In this document: piece after piece, positions 8,400 through 16,687 of the stretch
Numbering within the stretch: the stretch's first letter is position 1
How the letters are laid out: the number at the start of each line of letters is the position of its first letter
The notes under the pieces: generated by a model
Database searches by the model: none
The model's input: the letters and a program-made list of their open reading frames with translations, nothing else
Told to the model about the DNA's origin: nothing
Assembly: GCA_031552765.1 (NCBI GenBank)
Contig: JAVBME010000007.1
Location: 144,901 to 208,900, forward strand
Direction of reading: 5' to 3'
From: JAVBME01 sp031552765
GTDB taxonomy: Bacteria > Bacillota > Negativicutes > Acidaminococcales > JAISLQ01
DNA: 64,000 nt
Made by a program: the position numbers and the translations under genes

Positions 8400-9590
8400 T
8401 TAAATCGCCCCCTCGGCAGCCAGCGCCTTGATATCCGCTTCGCTGCAGCCAAGCTCTTTAAGCACCCTTTCGGTATCCGCGCCCAGCACCGGCGCCGCTT
8501 TTTCCACATAGCCCGGCGTTTTCGACAGCTTTATCGGTATCCCTGGCAGCTTCATCGCCCCGGCCACCGGGTGCGCCACTTCTACTACCATCTCGCGCGC
8601 CAGTATCTGCGGGTCGTTCGCCACCTTGTCGATGGTATTTATCGGCGTGAAAGGTATCGCATTCTCGTCAAACAGCCTGCTCCACTCGGCCGACGTCTTT
8701 TTCACCATCATTTCGTCCACCAGCGGCTTTATTTCCTTATGGTTGGCCGTCCGCAGATCGTTTGTCACAAACCGCGGGTCTTCTATCAGCTCCGGCCGCC
8801 CGCCCAGCTTGCAAAAACTCGACCACAGGTTATTGTTGCCGATAGCCACCACCAGGTAGACCCCGTCCGCGCACCTGAAACCCTCAAACGGCGTCACCGA
8901 CGGGTGCCGGTTGCCCACCGGCTGGGGCGCCTTGCCTGTAGCGAAATAACGCGCCAAAGCGTTCTCCAGCACCGCCACCTGGCAGTCCAGCATGGCCACA
9001 TCCACAAACTGCCCCTCGCCCGTCTTATTGCGGTGGTGCAGCGCCGTCAATATGCCCACAGCCGTGAACACGCCCGCGAACACGTCGCCGATAGACGCGC
9101 CCACCCGCGTTGGCTCGCCCCCTTCCGTCGCCGAAGTGATGCTCATGATGCCGCCCATCGCCTGCACGATAGAATCATACGCCGGCCGCTTGGAATAAGG
9201 CCCGCTGTGCCCAAAGCCCGAACAGGCCGCGTAAATGATATCCGGCTTGACCTTCGCCACCGCCTCATAACCAAACCCCAGCTTATCCATAGTGCCCGGC
9301 TTGAAATTCTCCACCAGCACGTCCGCCTTTTCTATAAGCTGCCACAGCACCTTCTTGCCGCCCTCTTTTTTCATATCGAGCGTGATGCCTTCCTTATTGC
9401 GGTTGATGCTCATGAAATAACCGCTCTCGCCGTTGGTATAAGGGCCAAACCCGCGCGAATCGTCGCCCGTCCCCGGCATCTCCACATGGATGACCCGCGC
9501 GCCGAAATCCGCCAGCAGCATCGCCGCGAACGGCCCGGACAGCACCCGCGTCAAATCCACCACCACCAGATCGCCCAAAGCCTTTGCCAT
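8400..9590 (-). CDS. CaiB/BaiF (class III) family CoA-transferase
   Basis: 396 residues from the ATG at 9590. An ATG 21 nt upstream would give 403, but the run AAAGGGGG lies between the two and is correctly spaced only for the inner one. The N-terminus KALGDLVVVDLTRVLSGPFAAMLLADFGARVIHVE is the family hallmark. The conserved Asp that forms the acyl-anhydride is expected in the LDCQVAVLENAL stretch (about residue 170). These enzymes transfer CoA between carboxylic acids, for example formyl-CoA:oxalate or succinyl-CoA:dicarboxylate. Co-transcription with a dicarboxylate carrier and a sigma-54 promoter suggests inducible use of an imported acid. The exact substrate pair is unknown. Confidence 0.88.
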   Translation of the reverse strand: MAKALGDLVVVDLTRVLSGPFAAMLLADFGARVIHVEMPGTGDDSRGFGPYTNGESGYFMSINRNKEGITLDMKKEGGKKVLWQLIEKADVLVENFKPGTMDKLGFGYEAVAKVKPDIIYAACSGFGHSGPYSKRPAYDSIVQAMGGIMSITSATEGGEPTRVGASIGDVFAGVFTAVGILTALHHRNKTGEGQFVDVAMLDCQVAVLENALARYFATGKAPQPVGNRHPSVTPFEGFRCADGVYLVVAIGNNNLWSSFCKLGGRPELIEDPRFVTNDLRTANHKEIKPLVDEMMVKKTSAEWSRLFDENAIPFTPINTIDKVANDPQILAREMVVEVAHPVAGAMKLPGIPIKLSKTPGYVEKAAPVLGADTERVLKELGCSEADIKALAAEGAI

Positions 9591-9631
9591 CAAAACAACC
9601 CCCTTTGCCAATAGTAATTTGCAAATAATAT

Positions 9632-9648
9632 CGCAAATACCGTGCCAA
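9632..9648 (-). promoter_or_regulatory. Sigma-54 (-24/-12) promoter of the CoA-transferase/transporter operon
   Basis: Read on the minus strand, TTGGCACGGTATTTGCG matches the -24/-12 consensus TGGCACG-N4-TTGC at every defined position. It ends about 42 bp before the chosen start codon, a normal leader length. Promoters of this type need an activator of the NtrC class; one is encoded at 3183-4511. Confidence 0.88.
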
Positions 9649-9728
9649 CCCTAGCTATCCAGCCAAAAGGCAAAAACACACCGCTTCGCTTATATAAATT
9701 AAAAAACACTTAAAAAACAAATAAAATT

Positions 9729-9781
9729 AGTGGTCAATATATGGCCATTTCACCCCGCCAACCAGTCAAATATTGACCACT
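9729..9781. promoter_or_regulatory. Candidate upstream activator sites (two dyads)
   Basis: AGTGGTCAATAT (9729-9740) and ATATTGACCACT (9770-9781) are a perfect 12-bp inverted repeat. Each end is also part of a local dyad: TGGTCA-N5-TGGCCA (9731-9747) and GTCAA-ATA-TTGAC (9765-9777). The dyad centres are 32 bp apart, three helical turns, and lie about 120 and 150 bp upstream of the predicted start of the sigma-54 transcript. That is the usual place for NtrC-type enhancers. Binding by the regulator at 3183 is inferred. Confidence 0.65.
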
Positions 9782-9996
9782 CCTTGAAAAAACCTTTTAA
9801 AAACCTATCCGCTGCATAAACGACAAAAAAACCTGCGCCATTTTTCCCGCTGCGAATAGTCTTTTTTGCATTTTCAAATTTAAATACTTTCGCCACCGAA
9901 GAACAATCAGCCTCCATGAAATAAATAATCTCCGTCAGCCACCCCCTGCCAAAATGGCCCAGGAAATGCAGGAATCCGTAGTCATCTTCAAAGCAT

Positions 9997-10035
9997 AAAA
10001 AAACAAACCCCCTGCCCGCTAAAAGCGGGCAGGGG
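9997..10035 (-). terminator. Terminator of the CHAD gene
   Basis: A 12-bp stem CCCCTGCCCGCT / AGCGGGCAGGGG with a 3-nt loop lies directly past the CHAD stop; on the minus strand it is followed by GTTTGTTTTTTTATG. The rest of the 9591-10039 gap contains only the sigma-54 promoter, the dyads and AT-rich sequence. Confidence 0.85.
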
Positions 10036-10039
10036 CTGT

Positions 10040-11326
10040 TTATCCGTAACACTTTTCCCATTCGTCGATAAATTTCTCCCACAGGCCGGGCAGCAGGCGG
10101 CGCACAGCCATCGTCTGCGCCCGTTCGCTCCCGGCAAACATGCCGGCCTGGTAAGCTAAAACATTGTCGGTCTGCTTTTTCAAAGCTATGCTTCTAGCCA
10201 GCTCTTCATTGATATAATTGTCATGCAAAACGCCCAAAGCATCCTGCAAACGCTTAAGGTGGCGCAATACCTTGCTGTCGTCGCCATAGGCCTGACCGGA
10301 AATACTCTGCAGCACGTAGCGGATCGCTTTGGCTTTTATCCTAACTTCATGCGCTTTTTCGTCATTAGCAAAGTCGGGGTGCTCTCTGACCAGCTTGGTC
10401 ATTTTTTTATACCAGCGCCAGATCCTGCGGTCTATCACTTTTTCCAGCAACAGGTCTTCCTGGTCTTCTTTCACCGGATCGGACAATATCCACAGCATGA
10501 ACTCCAACAAAAAAGGCGTAAAATTCTTCAGTTTGAACACCGGCTCAATCTTTTCTATCTCGCTGCCCCGCTCCTTGCGCATGAAAGACATCAGCCCGTC
10601 ATTGTCGCGGTTGTATCTTCTGCGCTGGCTGCCCGTACGCCGCCAGTTGCTCAAAGCGACGTCCAGTTCACGGGAACGGGCCAGTTTTATCGTCAAAGAA
10701 CGCAGCTTTTCCTGCCACTTGCCGGCCTCGGCCACAAGCACTTCATCCAGCACGGTCATCATCGCCCTAAGTTTTCTGATCTCCACCCTGAGCCTTCTCA
10801 GGGGCAGGCGCTCGTCCGGCCGCAGGACAAATTCCCCACCGGCCTGGCTAATGCCGCACAGATGCCACCACATGAGGTCATATAAGGCGTCGCCCACTCT
10901 TTGCGGGGCAAAACTCTTCATATGGGCGCGCCCGAACTCTATGCCGCTGGAAAGGTCGGCCGCCCGCTGCTCATGGGTACGGCTCTCAAGGATTATGTCA
11001 TACTTTTTCGCCAGCTTCACAGCCAGTTTTATACAGTCGATATGACGGCCGGAAAAACGGCTGATGTGCATCTCGCAGATTTTGGTCTCCTGCCCGCCCG
11101 CCGTCATGATACCCTCATCATAAACTATGCGGATGCGGTTGTTGCCGTTGACCACCAATCCCGCCTGCCGGTACACATTGATATGGCAATCGCCTTTTTC
11201 CCCGCCCGCATCAAGCATTATGTCTTCACGCGAATTTTCAAGCGGTACAAAGTCCTTGCCCAAATATTTAATTATAGCGCCCCAGTCGGCGTTTTCTTTA
11301 AACAGCAGCACATATTCGCGTATCAT
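10040..11326 (-). CDS. CHAD domain protein
   Basis: 428 residues. The C-terminal two thirds (about 160-420) is a CHAD domain: a His/Arg/Lys-rich helical bundle with LPLRRLRVEIRKLRAMMTVLDE, ARSRELDVAL, HEVRIKAKAIRYVL and LKRLQDALGVLHDN. CHAD domains bind polyphosphate and are often linked to polyphosphate granules. The N-terminal 150 residues sit where a CYTH domain often occurs, but I do not see the ExExK motif, so a CYTH assignment is not supported. The gene has its own terminator and lies 29 bp after the hydroxyacid dehydrogenase operon, with which it may be co-transcribed. Confidence 0.85.
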   Translation of the reverse strand: MIREYVLLFKENADWGAIIKYLGKDFVPLENSREDIMLDAGGEKGDCHINVYRQAGLVVNGNNRIRIVYDEGIMTAGGQETKICEMHISRFSGRHIDCIKLAVKLAKKYDIILESRTHEQRAADLSSGIEFGRAHMKSFAPQRVGDALYDLMWWHLCGISQAGGEFVLRPDERLPLRRLRVEIRKLRAMMTVLDEVLVAEAGKWQEKLRSLTIKLARSRELDVALSNWRRTGSQRRRYNRDNDGLMSFMRKERGSEIEKIEPVFKLKNFTPFLLEFMLWILSDPVKEDQEDLLLEKVIDRRIWRWYKKMTKLVREHPDFANDEKAHEVRIKAKAIRYVLQSISGQAYGDDSKVLRHLKRLQDALGVLHDNYINEELARSIALKKQTDNVLAYQAGMFAGSERAQTMAVRRLLPGLWEKFIDEWEKCYG

Positions 11327-11355
11327 AATTTACTCTTCTCTTCCAGCCTGTTTTT

Positions 11356-12330
11356 TCAGCCGCCCGACTTGAGCGCGGCTTCATTCACACAGGCCGGCAT
11401 AGGATGGCCTTCCAGCGCGGCTATGATGTTGTCGAGCGTCATCATGGACATGCTGTCGCGCGTCTCCTCCGTCAAAGTGCCTATATGCGGCAGTACCAGG
11501 ATGTTGTCCAAAGTCAAAAGCGGATGGTCGGCCGGCAGCGGCTCCGGGTCGGTCACATCCATAGCCGCGTAAGCAATGCGCTTTTCTTTCAAAGCTTCAT
11601 ACAGCGCGTCCGTATCCACTATGGCGCCCCGCGCCGCGTTGATAAGGCGGGCGGTTGGCTTCATCAAAGCAAACTCCTTGCGGCTGATCATTTTTTTAGT
11701 TTCTGCGGACAGCGGCAGCATGACCAGAATGAAATCGGCCTCTTTCAGCAGTTCCTCCTGCGAAAGGTATACCGCTCCCACCTCGCCGGCGCTGACGGCC
11801 GGACGGCGGTTGTGGTAGACTATTTTCATACCGCTGGCCAGAGCCCGTCTGGCTACGGCCATACCGATAGCGCCGAGGCCCAGGATGCCGAGGGTCTTGC
11901 CGTAAAGGTCTACGCCCATGCCAAAAGTCCTGTGGCGGCCCCATTCGCCGCTTTTAACATGCAGCCAGGCGGCTGGCAGATAGCGCGCGCTGCACAGGAT
12001 GAGGCCGTAAGCGATATCCGCCGTTGCTTCGGTCACCGCGCCCGGCGTATTGCCTACTTTTATGCCGCGCGCCGTACAGGCGGCTATGTCTATATTGTCG
12101 TAACCGACCGATACTTGCGCCACCACCTTGAGGTTAGGCGCTTTGTCGAGCAACGCCGCGTCTATTTTCACATTGCCAAGAGAATAGAGCGCGTCGGCGT
12201 TTTTCAATATATCCGCCCATTCTTCCGGCGTGGTGTCCTTGTTTTTTGTTTTAAACTCAAACGCTTTTTCTATCCGCGCCTGCACTACCGGGCGGGCCCG
12301 CCCGGTCATAGCCAGTGTGTATCTTTTCAT
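11356..12330 (-). CDS. D-2-hydroxyacid dehydrogenase (glyoxylate/hydroxypyruvate reductase type)
   Basis: 324 residues, normal length for the family. The Rossmann motif LGILGLGAIGMAVARRA is near residue 150. The catalytic Arg is in INAARGAIVD, the Glu in VTDPEPLPADHPL and the His in LPHIGTLTEE, so the Arg-Glu-His triad is complete. It reduces a 2-oxoacid to a D-2-hydroxyacid with NAD(P)H; the substrate is not evident. It ends a leftward run of five closely spaced genes (FAH hydrolase, DUF456, TauE, VOC, this gene). The start follows GGAGTGGCGGGAAA. Confidence 0.9.
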   Translation of the reverse strand: MKRYTLAMTGRARPVVQARIEKAFEFKTKNKDTTPEEWADILKNADALYSLGNVKIDAALLDKAPNLKVVAQVSVGYDNIDIAACTARGIKVGNTPGAVTEATADIAYGLILCSARYLPAAWLHVKSGEWGRHRTFGMGVDLYGKTLGILGLGAIGMAVARRALASGMKIVYHNRRPAVSAGEVGAVYLSQEELLKEADFILVMLPLSAETKKMISRKEFALMKPTARLINAARGAIVDTDALYEALKEKRIAYAAMDVTDPEPLPADHPLLTLDNILVLPHIGTLTEETRDSMSMMTLDNIIAALEGHPMPACVNEAALKSGG

Positions 12331-12343
12331 TTTCCCGCCACTC

Positions 12344-12715
12344 CTATCTTTTCTCCGGTACTATTTCCAACCAGTAGCCGTCCGGATCACTGATAAAATA
12401 TATGCCCATACCCGGGTTTTCATAGCAAATGCAGTCCATAGCCTTGTGTTTTTCATGCGCCGCCTGGTAGTCGTCGGTGGCAAAAGCCAGGTGGAATTCG
12501 TTGTCGCCGAGGTTGTACGGCCGGTCCCAGTCGCGCAGCCAGGTCAACTCCAACAGATGAGGCATACTGCCGTCAGTCAGGTAGACAAGTATGAAGCTGC
12601 CGTCAGCCGCTTCCTTACGCCGCGCTTCTGTCAGGCCCAGCGCCTCTTTGTAAAAAGCGAGGCTTTTATCAAGATCCTTCACGTTGATGTTATTGTGTAC
12701 CATTTTAAAATTCAT
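12344..12715 (-). CDS. VOC-family protein, lactoylglutathione-lyase-like
   Basis: 123 residues from the ATG at 12715, which has AAAGGGGC at proper distance; the ATG two codons earlier is also possible. It shows the two beta-alpha-beta-beta-beta modules of the VOC fold, with HNNINVKDLDKSLAFYKEALGL at the start and a C-terminal FISDPDGYWLEIVP. Metal ligands expected in glyoxalase I (His near the start, Glu in LLELTW, His in EFHLAFA, Glu in WLEIV) are present. It could isomerise a hemithioacetal or act on another small metabolite. It sits between TauE and the hydroxyacid dehydrogenase. Confidence 0.82.
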   Translation of the reverse strand: MNFKMVHNNINVKDLDKSLAFYKEALGLTEARRKEAADGSFILVYLTDGSMPHLLELTWLRDWDRPYNLGDNEFHLAFATDDYQAAHEKHKAMDCICYENPGMGIYFISDPDGYWLEIVPEKR

Positions 12716-12764
12716 GACCATGCCCCTTTCAAGTTATTTGATTATGCAAACAGCGGCAGACGTT

Positions 12765-13532
12765 TTAACTGCCCAGCCAAAATTTCCAAATCAATGATAT
12801 AAACAATAAGAAAAGCGATACTGTCAACACGCGCCGGACAAAATCCGGCCCAATGCGTATGGCCAGCCTGCTGCCCAGCATATTGCCGCATATACTGGCC
12901 GCCGACAGTGGCAGCGCTAAAAGGTAACCGACCTTACCGTACCACATGAACACAAAAAGCCCGCTCAGCCCGGCCGACAGGTTGAGCAGCTTGGTAGTGG
13001 CCGCGGCGGCCAGCAGCTCAAAACCTAACAGAAAATACAGCGCCAGGACAAAAAAACTGCCTGCTCCCGGCCCGAAAAATCCATCGTAAAAACCTATACT
13101 CAAACATACTAGTGGCAGATATACCTTCATATCTTTTTCCGTCATTTCCCTGCTTGCCGAACGCTTGTTGCGCGGCATCAAGGTAGCCAGCATCCCCAAA
13201 GGCAAGAGCAGCACTACAATCTTGCCAATAGTGGCGCTGTCAAAAAACAATACCGCCCGCGCGCCCAACATGGCGCCCAGCAGCACTGCCGGCACGCCTA
13301 CTTTAGCGCTTTTCCAGACTACCAGACCGCTGCGGGTATAGTTACCGAGAGCCGCCGCCATGCCGCAGCTGCTGGCCAGCTTATTCGTCCCCAGCACCAG
13401 GTCGGCCGGCACGCCGGTGAGTAAAAAAGCTGGCAGGGTTATCAAACCGCCCCCGCCGGCAATACTGTCGATAAAGCCGCCGGCAAAATAGGCGCCGCAC
13501 AACAATATAGCCATACCTAAATCTATATCCAT
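12765..13532 (-). CDS. TauE/SafE-family membrane transporter
   Basis: 255 residues with about eight transmembrane helices. The family signature is the N-terminal GFIDSIAGGGGLITLPAFLLTGVP and the internal repeat SIGFYDGFFGPGAGSFF. Members export or import anions such as sulfite, sulfoacetate or other organosulfur and organic acids. The operon context (FAH hydrolase, hydroxyacid dehydrogenase) hints at an organic acid but does not settle the substrate. No strong ribosome binding site is visible before the ATG. Confidence 0.87.
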   Translation of the reverse strand: MDIDLGMAILLCGAYFAGGFIDSIAGGGGLITLPAFLLTGVPADLVLGTNKLASSCGMAAALGNYTRSGLVVWKSAKVGVPAVLLGAMLGARAVLFFDSATIGKIVVLLLPLGMLATLMPRNKRSASREMTEKDMKVYLPLVCLSIGFYDGFFGPGAGSFFVLALYFLLGFELLAAAATTKLLNLSAGLSGLFVFMWYGKVGYLLALPLSAASICGNMLGSRLAIRIGPDFVRRVLTVSLFLLFISLIWKFWLGS

Positions 13533-13592
13533 AATAGAAAAAACTTACCTGCTACGCGCGGCAAAGCACGCGCGCCCTTTCCAACCTCAGAA

Positions 13593-14096
13593 CTAGGAGA
13601 AAAGCGCTCTGATGATAATTATCGCCATAGTAACGCCAGCCGCCAGTTTGCCCAAAAGTCCGAAACAATGGTTGCGGGCGGCCACCCAGGCGACCCGCGC
13701 GGCGCGGCTTTTATCCTGTCCCCAAAAATACTCTACAATAAACGCGGTTATGAAAGCCCCGGCCATCGCCCCCAGCAAAGACCCCAGCACCGGCATGGCC
13801 GCCGTTCCTAAAAGAGCGCCCAGAGTGGTTCCTATACCGATGAACAACACCGACCACCAGGAAACTTTTTCCTTTTTTATGCCCAAATAACCAACGATAA
13901 ATTCCCACAATTCACCGGCCAAATAAATGGCCGCCACTATACCCAGCTGCTCCAGGCTGAAAGAAGTAAAATTCACATACCATGCATAGCCCAGCGCCAA
14001 AAACAGCATCACGGTGTTGCCGGACAGGCCCAGCATAGTAAGCAGTACACTCAATACCGTCATGGCAGTAAGGGCGATCTTTATTATAAAAGCCAT
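13593..14096 (-). CDS. DUF456 family small membrane protein
   Basis: 167 residues with four to five helices and Gly-rich turns (FIGIGTTLGALLGTAAMPVLGSLLGAMAGAFITAF), which is the DUF456 pattern. Function unknown. It follows GGAGGGTCGG with normal spacing and lies 9 bp behind the FAH gene, so it belongs to that operon. An acidic/aromatic loop YLAGELWEFIVGYLGIKKEKVSWW precedes the glycine zipper-like helices. Confidence 0.8.
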   Translation of the reverse strand: MAFIIKIALTAMTVLSVLLTMLGLSGNTVMLFLALGYAWYVNFTSFSLEQLGIVAAIYLAGELWEFIVGYLGIKKEKVSWWSVLFIGIGTTLGALLGTAAMPVLGSLLGAMAGAFITAFIVEYFWGQDKSRAARVAWVAARNHCFGLLGKLAAGVTMAIIIIRALFS

Positions 14097-14105
14097 CCGA
14101 CCCTC

Positions 14106-14858
14106 CTAACTTACTCGATTGCGCAGCCGGCCTATGCCTTCTATCTCCACTTCTATCACGTCGCCCGGCTTCATGCTGCCCACGCCGGAAGAAGTACCGG
14201 TCAAAATGACATCGCCCGGCAATAGTGTCATCACGCGACTCACCGCCTCGATAAGCTGCGGCACTTTGAAAATAAGCTGCCCGGTATCTGAATCCTGCCT
14301 GGTCTCACCGTTCAAAAAGGCCTTTATGGAAGCGCCGTCCGGGTGAAAATCCGTCTCAATATGCGGCCCCAGCGGACAGAAAGTATCGAATGACTTGCCC
14401 CGCGTCCACTGCCCGTCTTTTTTTTGCAGATCGCGCGCCGTCACGTCGTTGGCGCAGGTATAGCCGAAAATATAGTCTGCGGCGTCTTTGGCCTTTACGT
14501 TTTTGGCTTCTTTACTTATCACCACCGCCAGTTCCGCCTCATAGTGGACGTTTTGGCTAAGTGCGGGATATTCTATCTCTTCTTCCGGGCCGATGACCGC
14601 GGTCGAAGGTTTGAGGAAAATAAGCGGCTCGGCCGGCAGCTGACTGCCCATCTCCTTGGCATGGTCATGGTAATTGAGGCCTATACAGACCACTTTGCTC
14701 GGCTCGCAGGGCGGCAGCAGGCAAACGGAAGAAAGCTCCAGCGGCGCTCCTGACTTGGGAAAATCTTCATAGGGAAGGCCCTCTACAGGCATGACCAGAT
14801 TGCCCATCACAAAACCGTAGGAAATACTCTCGCCCAACTGGTAACGTATCCATTTCAT
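14106..14858 (-). CDS. Fumarylacetoacetate hydrolase (FAH) family protein
   Basis: 250 residues. Contains KVVCIGLNYHDHAKEMG, EPLIFLKPSTAVIGP, HYEAELAVVISKEAKNV (metal-binding Glu pair), GYTCANDVTARDLQ and TRGKSFDTFCPLGPHI, ending in LTGTSSGVG and GDVIEVEIEGIGRLRN. These are the metal-binding and substrate motifs of the FAH fold used by acylpyruvate hydrolases, oxaloacetate decarboxylases and 2-hydroxyhepta-dienedioate isomerases. The reaction is hydrolysis or decarboxylation of a beta-keto or 2-oxo acid; the substrate is undetermined. It is the first gene of the five-gene operon, started after AAAAGGTGATGCTGAA. Confidence 0.9.
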   Translation of the reverse strand: MKWIRYQLGESISYGFVMGNLVMPVEGLPYEDFPKSGAPLELSSVCLLPPCEPSKVVCIGLNYHDHAKEMGSQLPAEPLIFLKPSTAVIGPEEEIEYPALSQNVHYEAELAVVISKEAKNVKAKDAADYIFGYTCANDVTARDLQKKDGQWTRGKSFDTFCPLGPHIETDFHPDGASIKAFLNGETRQDSDTGQLIFKVPQLIEAVSRVMTLLPGDVILTGTSSGVGSMKPGDVIEVEIEGIGRLRNRVS

Positions 14859-14948
14859 TTCAGCATCACCTTTTCCCAGAAATTTTTATCTCGCTAAACG
14901 CCGGCTAATACTCCCGCAGAAAAGCGGCGCTAAGTTCGAAATAAGTGC

Positions 14949-14991
14949 GGCTGAGGTTCACCTGGGGCAAAAGCCCCCAACTGAACCAGCC
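14949..14991. terminator. Imperfect long hairpin behind the HD-GYP gene
   Basis: GGCT..GGTTCA..GGGGC and GCCCC..TGAACC.AGCC fold around an AAAA loop 5 bp past the HD-GYP stop. There is no clear T-run on the minus strand, so termination is only likely by position. Confidence 0.4.
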
Positions 14992-14995
14992 TTCT

Positions 14996-16234
14996 TTATA
15001 GCGAATAAGAGTCTATATTAAGGCCGAGCGCTTTGTTAAGGTCGATGATATCACCGTCACTGGTCCTTATCACAGGCTCTTTGAAAGCATAGTGGCTCCA
15101 TATGATCTCCGCGCGCCGACCGTCGCCCAAAGTGACCCGGTTGCTCAAAATAAAATCTTTGAGGTACTCCCGGAAGACAAGGCACATATTGGAATCGAAC
15201 AACTTGCTCCAAAACGGTAACTCATCGATGATCGCCGGCAGTTTTTTCCCTTCCTCTTCCGGCGCGAAGGGATACATGGCATTGTCCACCGCGTTGGCCA
15301 AGCCAAGTATGCGGGCATAGACGTGTATCTTTTCCGCCTTGATTTTGAGTGGGTAGCCGCTGCCGTCCATATGCTCGTGGTGGCCGCCCACGGCCAGCAG
15401 CACTTCCCGCGGGAAATAACGTTTGTCTTTGAGCATTTCTATGCCCTTCAAGACATGGCCTTGATATATAGCCGTTTCTTCGGCACTAAACACTTTCTTT
15501 CTCTTTCTTATCTCTTCAGGCAAGAACAGGCATCCTACATCGTGCAAAAGCGCGCTGACTATCACTATCTTGACGTCTTTTTCCGAAAGCCCCAGTAGTT
15601 TTGCCAGCTTGCCGGCCAAGACAGCCGTACGCACAGTATGCGCCGCCAAAGGGTCGGCCTGCATTTTATGTGGGTACAGACAATATCCTACGACCGCCAC
15701 AGTCTTCGTCACATAATCGTTCAGCCTTACGGCCAAAAGGTTACAGTCGCGCAAGAACAAATCGCGCTCCCGCACATCGCCGCCAAAGAGCTTGTCCACT
15801 TCCGCCATTATGCCTACATAGGTATCGAGCGCCTCGACATTGAGTATGCTGCCTATCTTTACTGCTTTACCGGACAAAGCGGTCTCCCGCCCGTCGGAAT
15901 ATAAATGCTTGTCCCCGTTGCCGGACATCATGGAAACGATGTTATCCATGGTGATACCCAAATCAGCTCTAATAGAAACCCGTTTTTCTTTAAGCTTCTC
16001 TTTGCTCTGCTCCTCCTCAGCCTGGCGGTCTGCTTTCAGTTGCTCACGCAAAGACTGGTCGGTATCGCTCTCTTCGCGCACCCTGATAAACTCGATGTTC
16101 CAGGTACGCAGAATCCCGGCATGGCTTGGCGTTATCTCCATATTCGCTTCTAAAAGGACATTGTGCCTGGCATCCGTGATGCGTTCGGCGGTAATCATCC
16201 CAGCCGCTATATCATCGCGCCTAACCCTCTTCAT
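14996..16234 (-). CDS. HD-GYP domain protein with divergent active site
   Basis: 412 residues from the ATG at 16234 (a TTG six codons upstream overlaps the GGAGG that serves this ATG). The first 100 residues contain a conserved-looking RVRRDDIAAGMITAERI start and a charged coiled region; the HD-GYP domain covers about 180-400. It has HDVG and HHEHMDGSGYP, the hallmark of c-di-GMP phosphodiesterases. However, the Lys that normally follows HDIG is Cys (HDVGCLF), and the usual AD-x-x-DA metal-ligand motif reads ANAVDNA. Catalysis may be lost or altered. It is one of three HD-GYP proteins within 8 kb. Confidence 0.85.
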   Translation of the reverse strand: MKRVRRDDIAAGMITAERITDARHNVLLEANMEITPSHAGILRTWNIEFIRVREESDTDQSLREQLKADRQAEEEQSKEKLKEKRVSIRADLGITMDNIVSMMSGNGDKHLYSDGRETALSGKAVKIGSILNVEALDTYVGIMAEVDKLFGGDVRERDLFLRDCNLLAVRLNDYVTKTVAVVGYCLYPHKMQADPLAAHTVRTAVLAGKLAKLLGLSEKDVKIVIVSALLHDVGCLFLPEEIRKRKKVFSAEETAIYQGHVLKGIEMLKDKRYFPREVLLAVGGHHEHMDGSGYPLKIKAEKIHVYARILGLANAVDNAMYPFAPEEEGKKLPAIIDELPFWSKLFDSNMCLVFREYLKDFILSNRVTLGDGRRAEIIWSHYAFKEPVIRTSDGDIIDLNKALGLNIDSYSL

Positions 16235-16403
16235 AGCCCAAATCGCCTCCAAAAAATATTAACCTGCCCAATATAACCATACCATTAAAATATTAATATT
16301 CTCCTGTAAACGCTCAAATCCTCTTTTCTAACCGGCAAAGATTTATATAAATATCCCCCGGCCTAGCCGGGGGTATTTCTTTAGCGGACATAGCCATTTT
16401 CTA

Positions 16404-16559
16404 CTAGCAACGTCTAAATGGGGTATATACGCTCTGCCACACGCGAAAAAGATTTGCGTAATCCATACATATACCTTCACATACCAAACACCCGCTATAA
16501 TGCCTAGTGTTCCTCTCGCAAACTACTTTTGTATATGATAAGCTATGTTTGTCATTCAC
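16404..16559 (-). pseudogene. tnpA remnant of an IS200-like transposase
   Basis: A GTG-started frame of 51 codons ending in two stops. Its first residues, NDKHSLSYTKVVC, resemble the start of IS200 Y1 transposases (typically xxxSLSHTKWxCKYHIVFAPKYRR), after which similarity ends. The HUH and catalytic Tyr regions are missing. An excellent AAAAGGAGG lies 9 nt before the GTG but is masked in the leader hairpin. The five-Cys sequence of the remaining frame might suggest a small peptide gene, but the transposase start explains it better. Confidence 0.55.
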
Positions 16560-16569
16560 ATTGGATGAC

Positions 16570-16626
16570 CTCCTTTTGATTTTTACTTGCAGTTGACAGA
16601 CCGCAAATTTATATTATCAAAAGGAG
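16570..16626 (-). promoter_or_regulatory. Shine-Dalgarno-sequestering hairpin of the IS200-like leader
   Basis: Perfect 11-bp arms CTCCTTTTGAT (16570-16580) and ATCAAAAGGAG (16616-16626) separated by 35 bp. On the minus strand the second-transcribed arm contains the AAAAGGAGG of the tnpA remnant, so folding would block translation, as is known for IS200 leaders. Confidence 0.6.
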
Positions 16627-16687
16627 TTTTAATATTGTTACTCACCGCTGTAAGCTTTTTTGAACCGCACGTCTAACGTGGGGTTTT

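Noticed and set aside
9591..9611. Upstream ATG of the CoA-transferase
   Set aside because: The ribosome binding site AAAGGGGG lies downstream of it and serves the ATG at 9590.
9750..10082. Minus-strand frame of 110 codons behind the CHAD gene
   Set aside because: Its first part is translated from the CHAD 3' end and terminator hairpin; no ribosome binding site; the rest covers the sigma-54 enhancer dyads.
16404..16559. Five-Cys 51-residue frame as a possible modified-peptide (RiPP) precursor
   Set aside because: Its first 13 residues and masked Shine-Dalgarno leader fit an IS200 transposase start; no maturation enzymes nearby.
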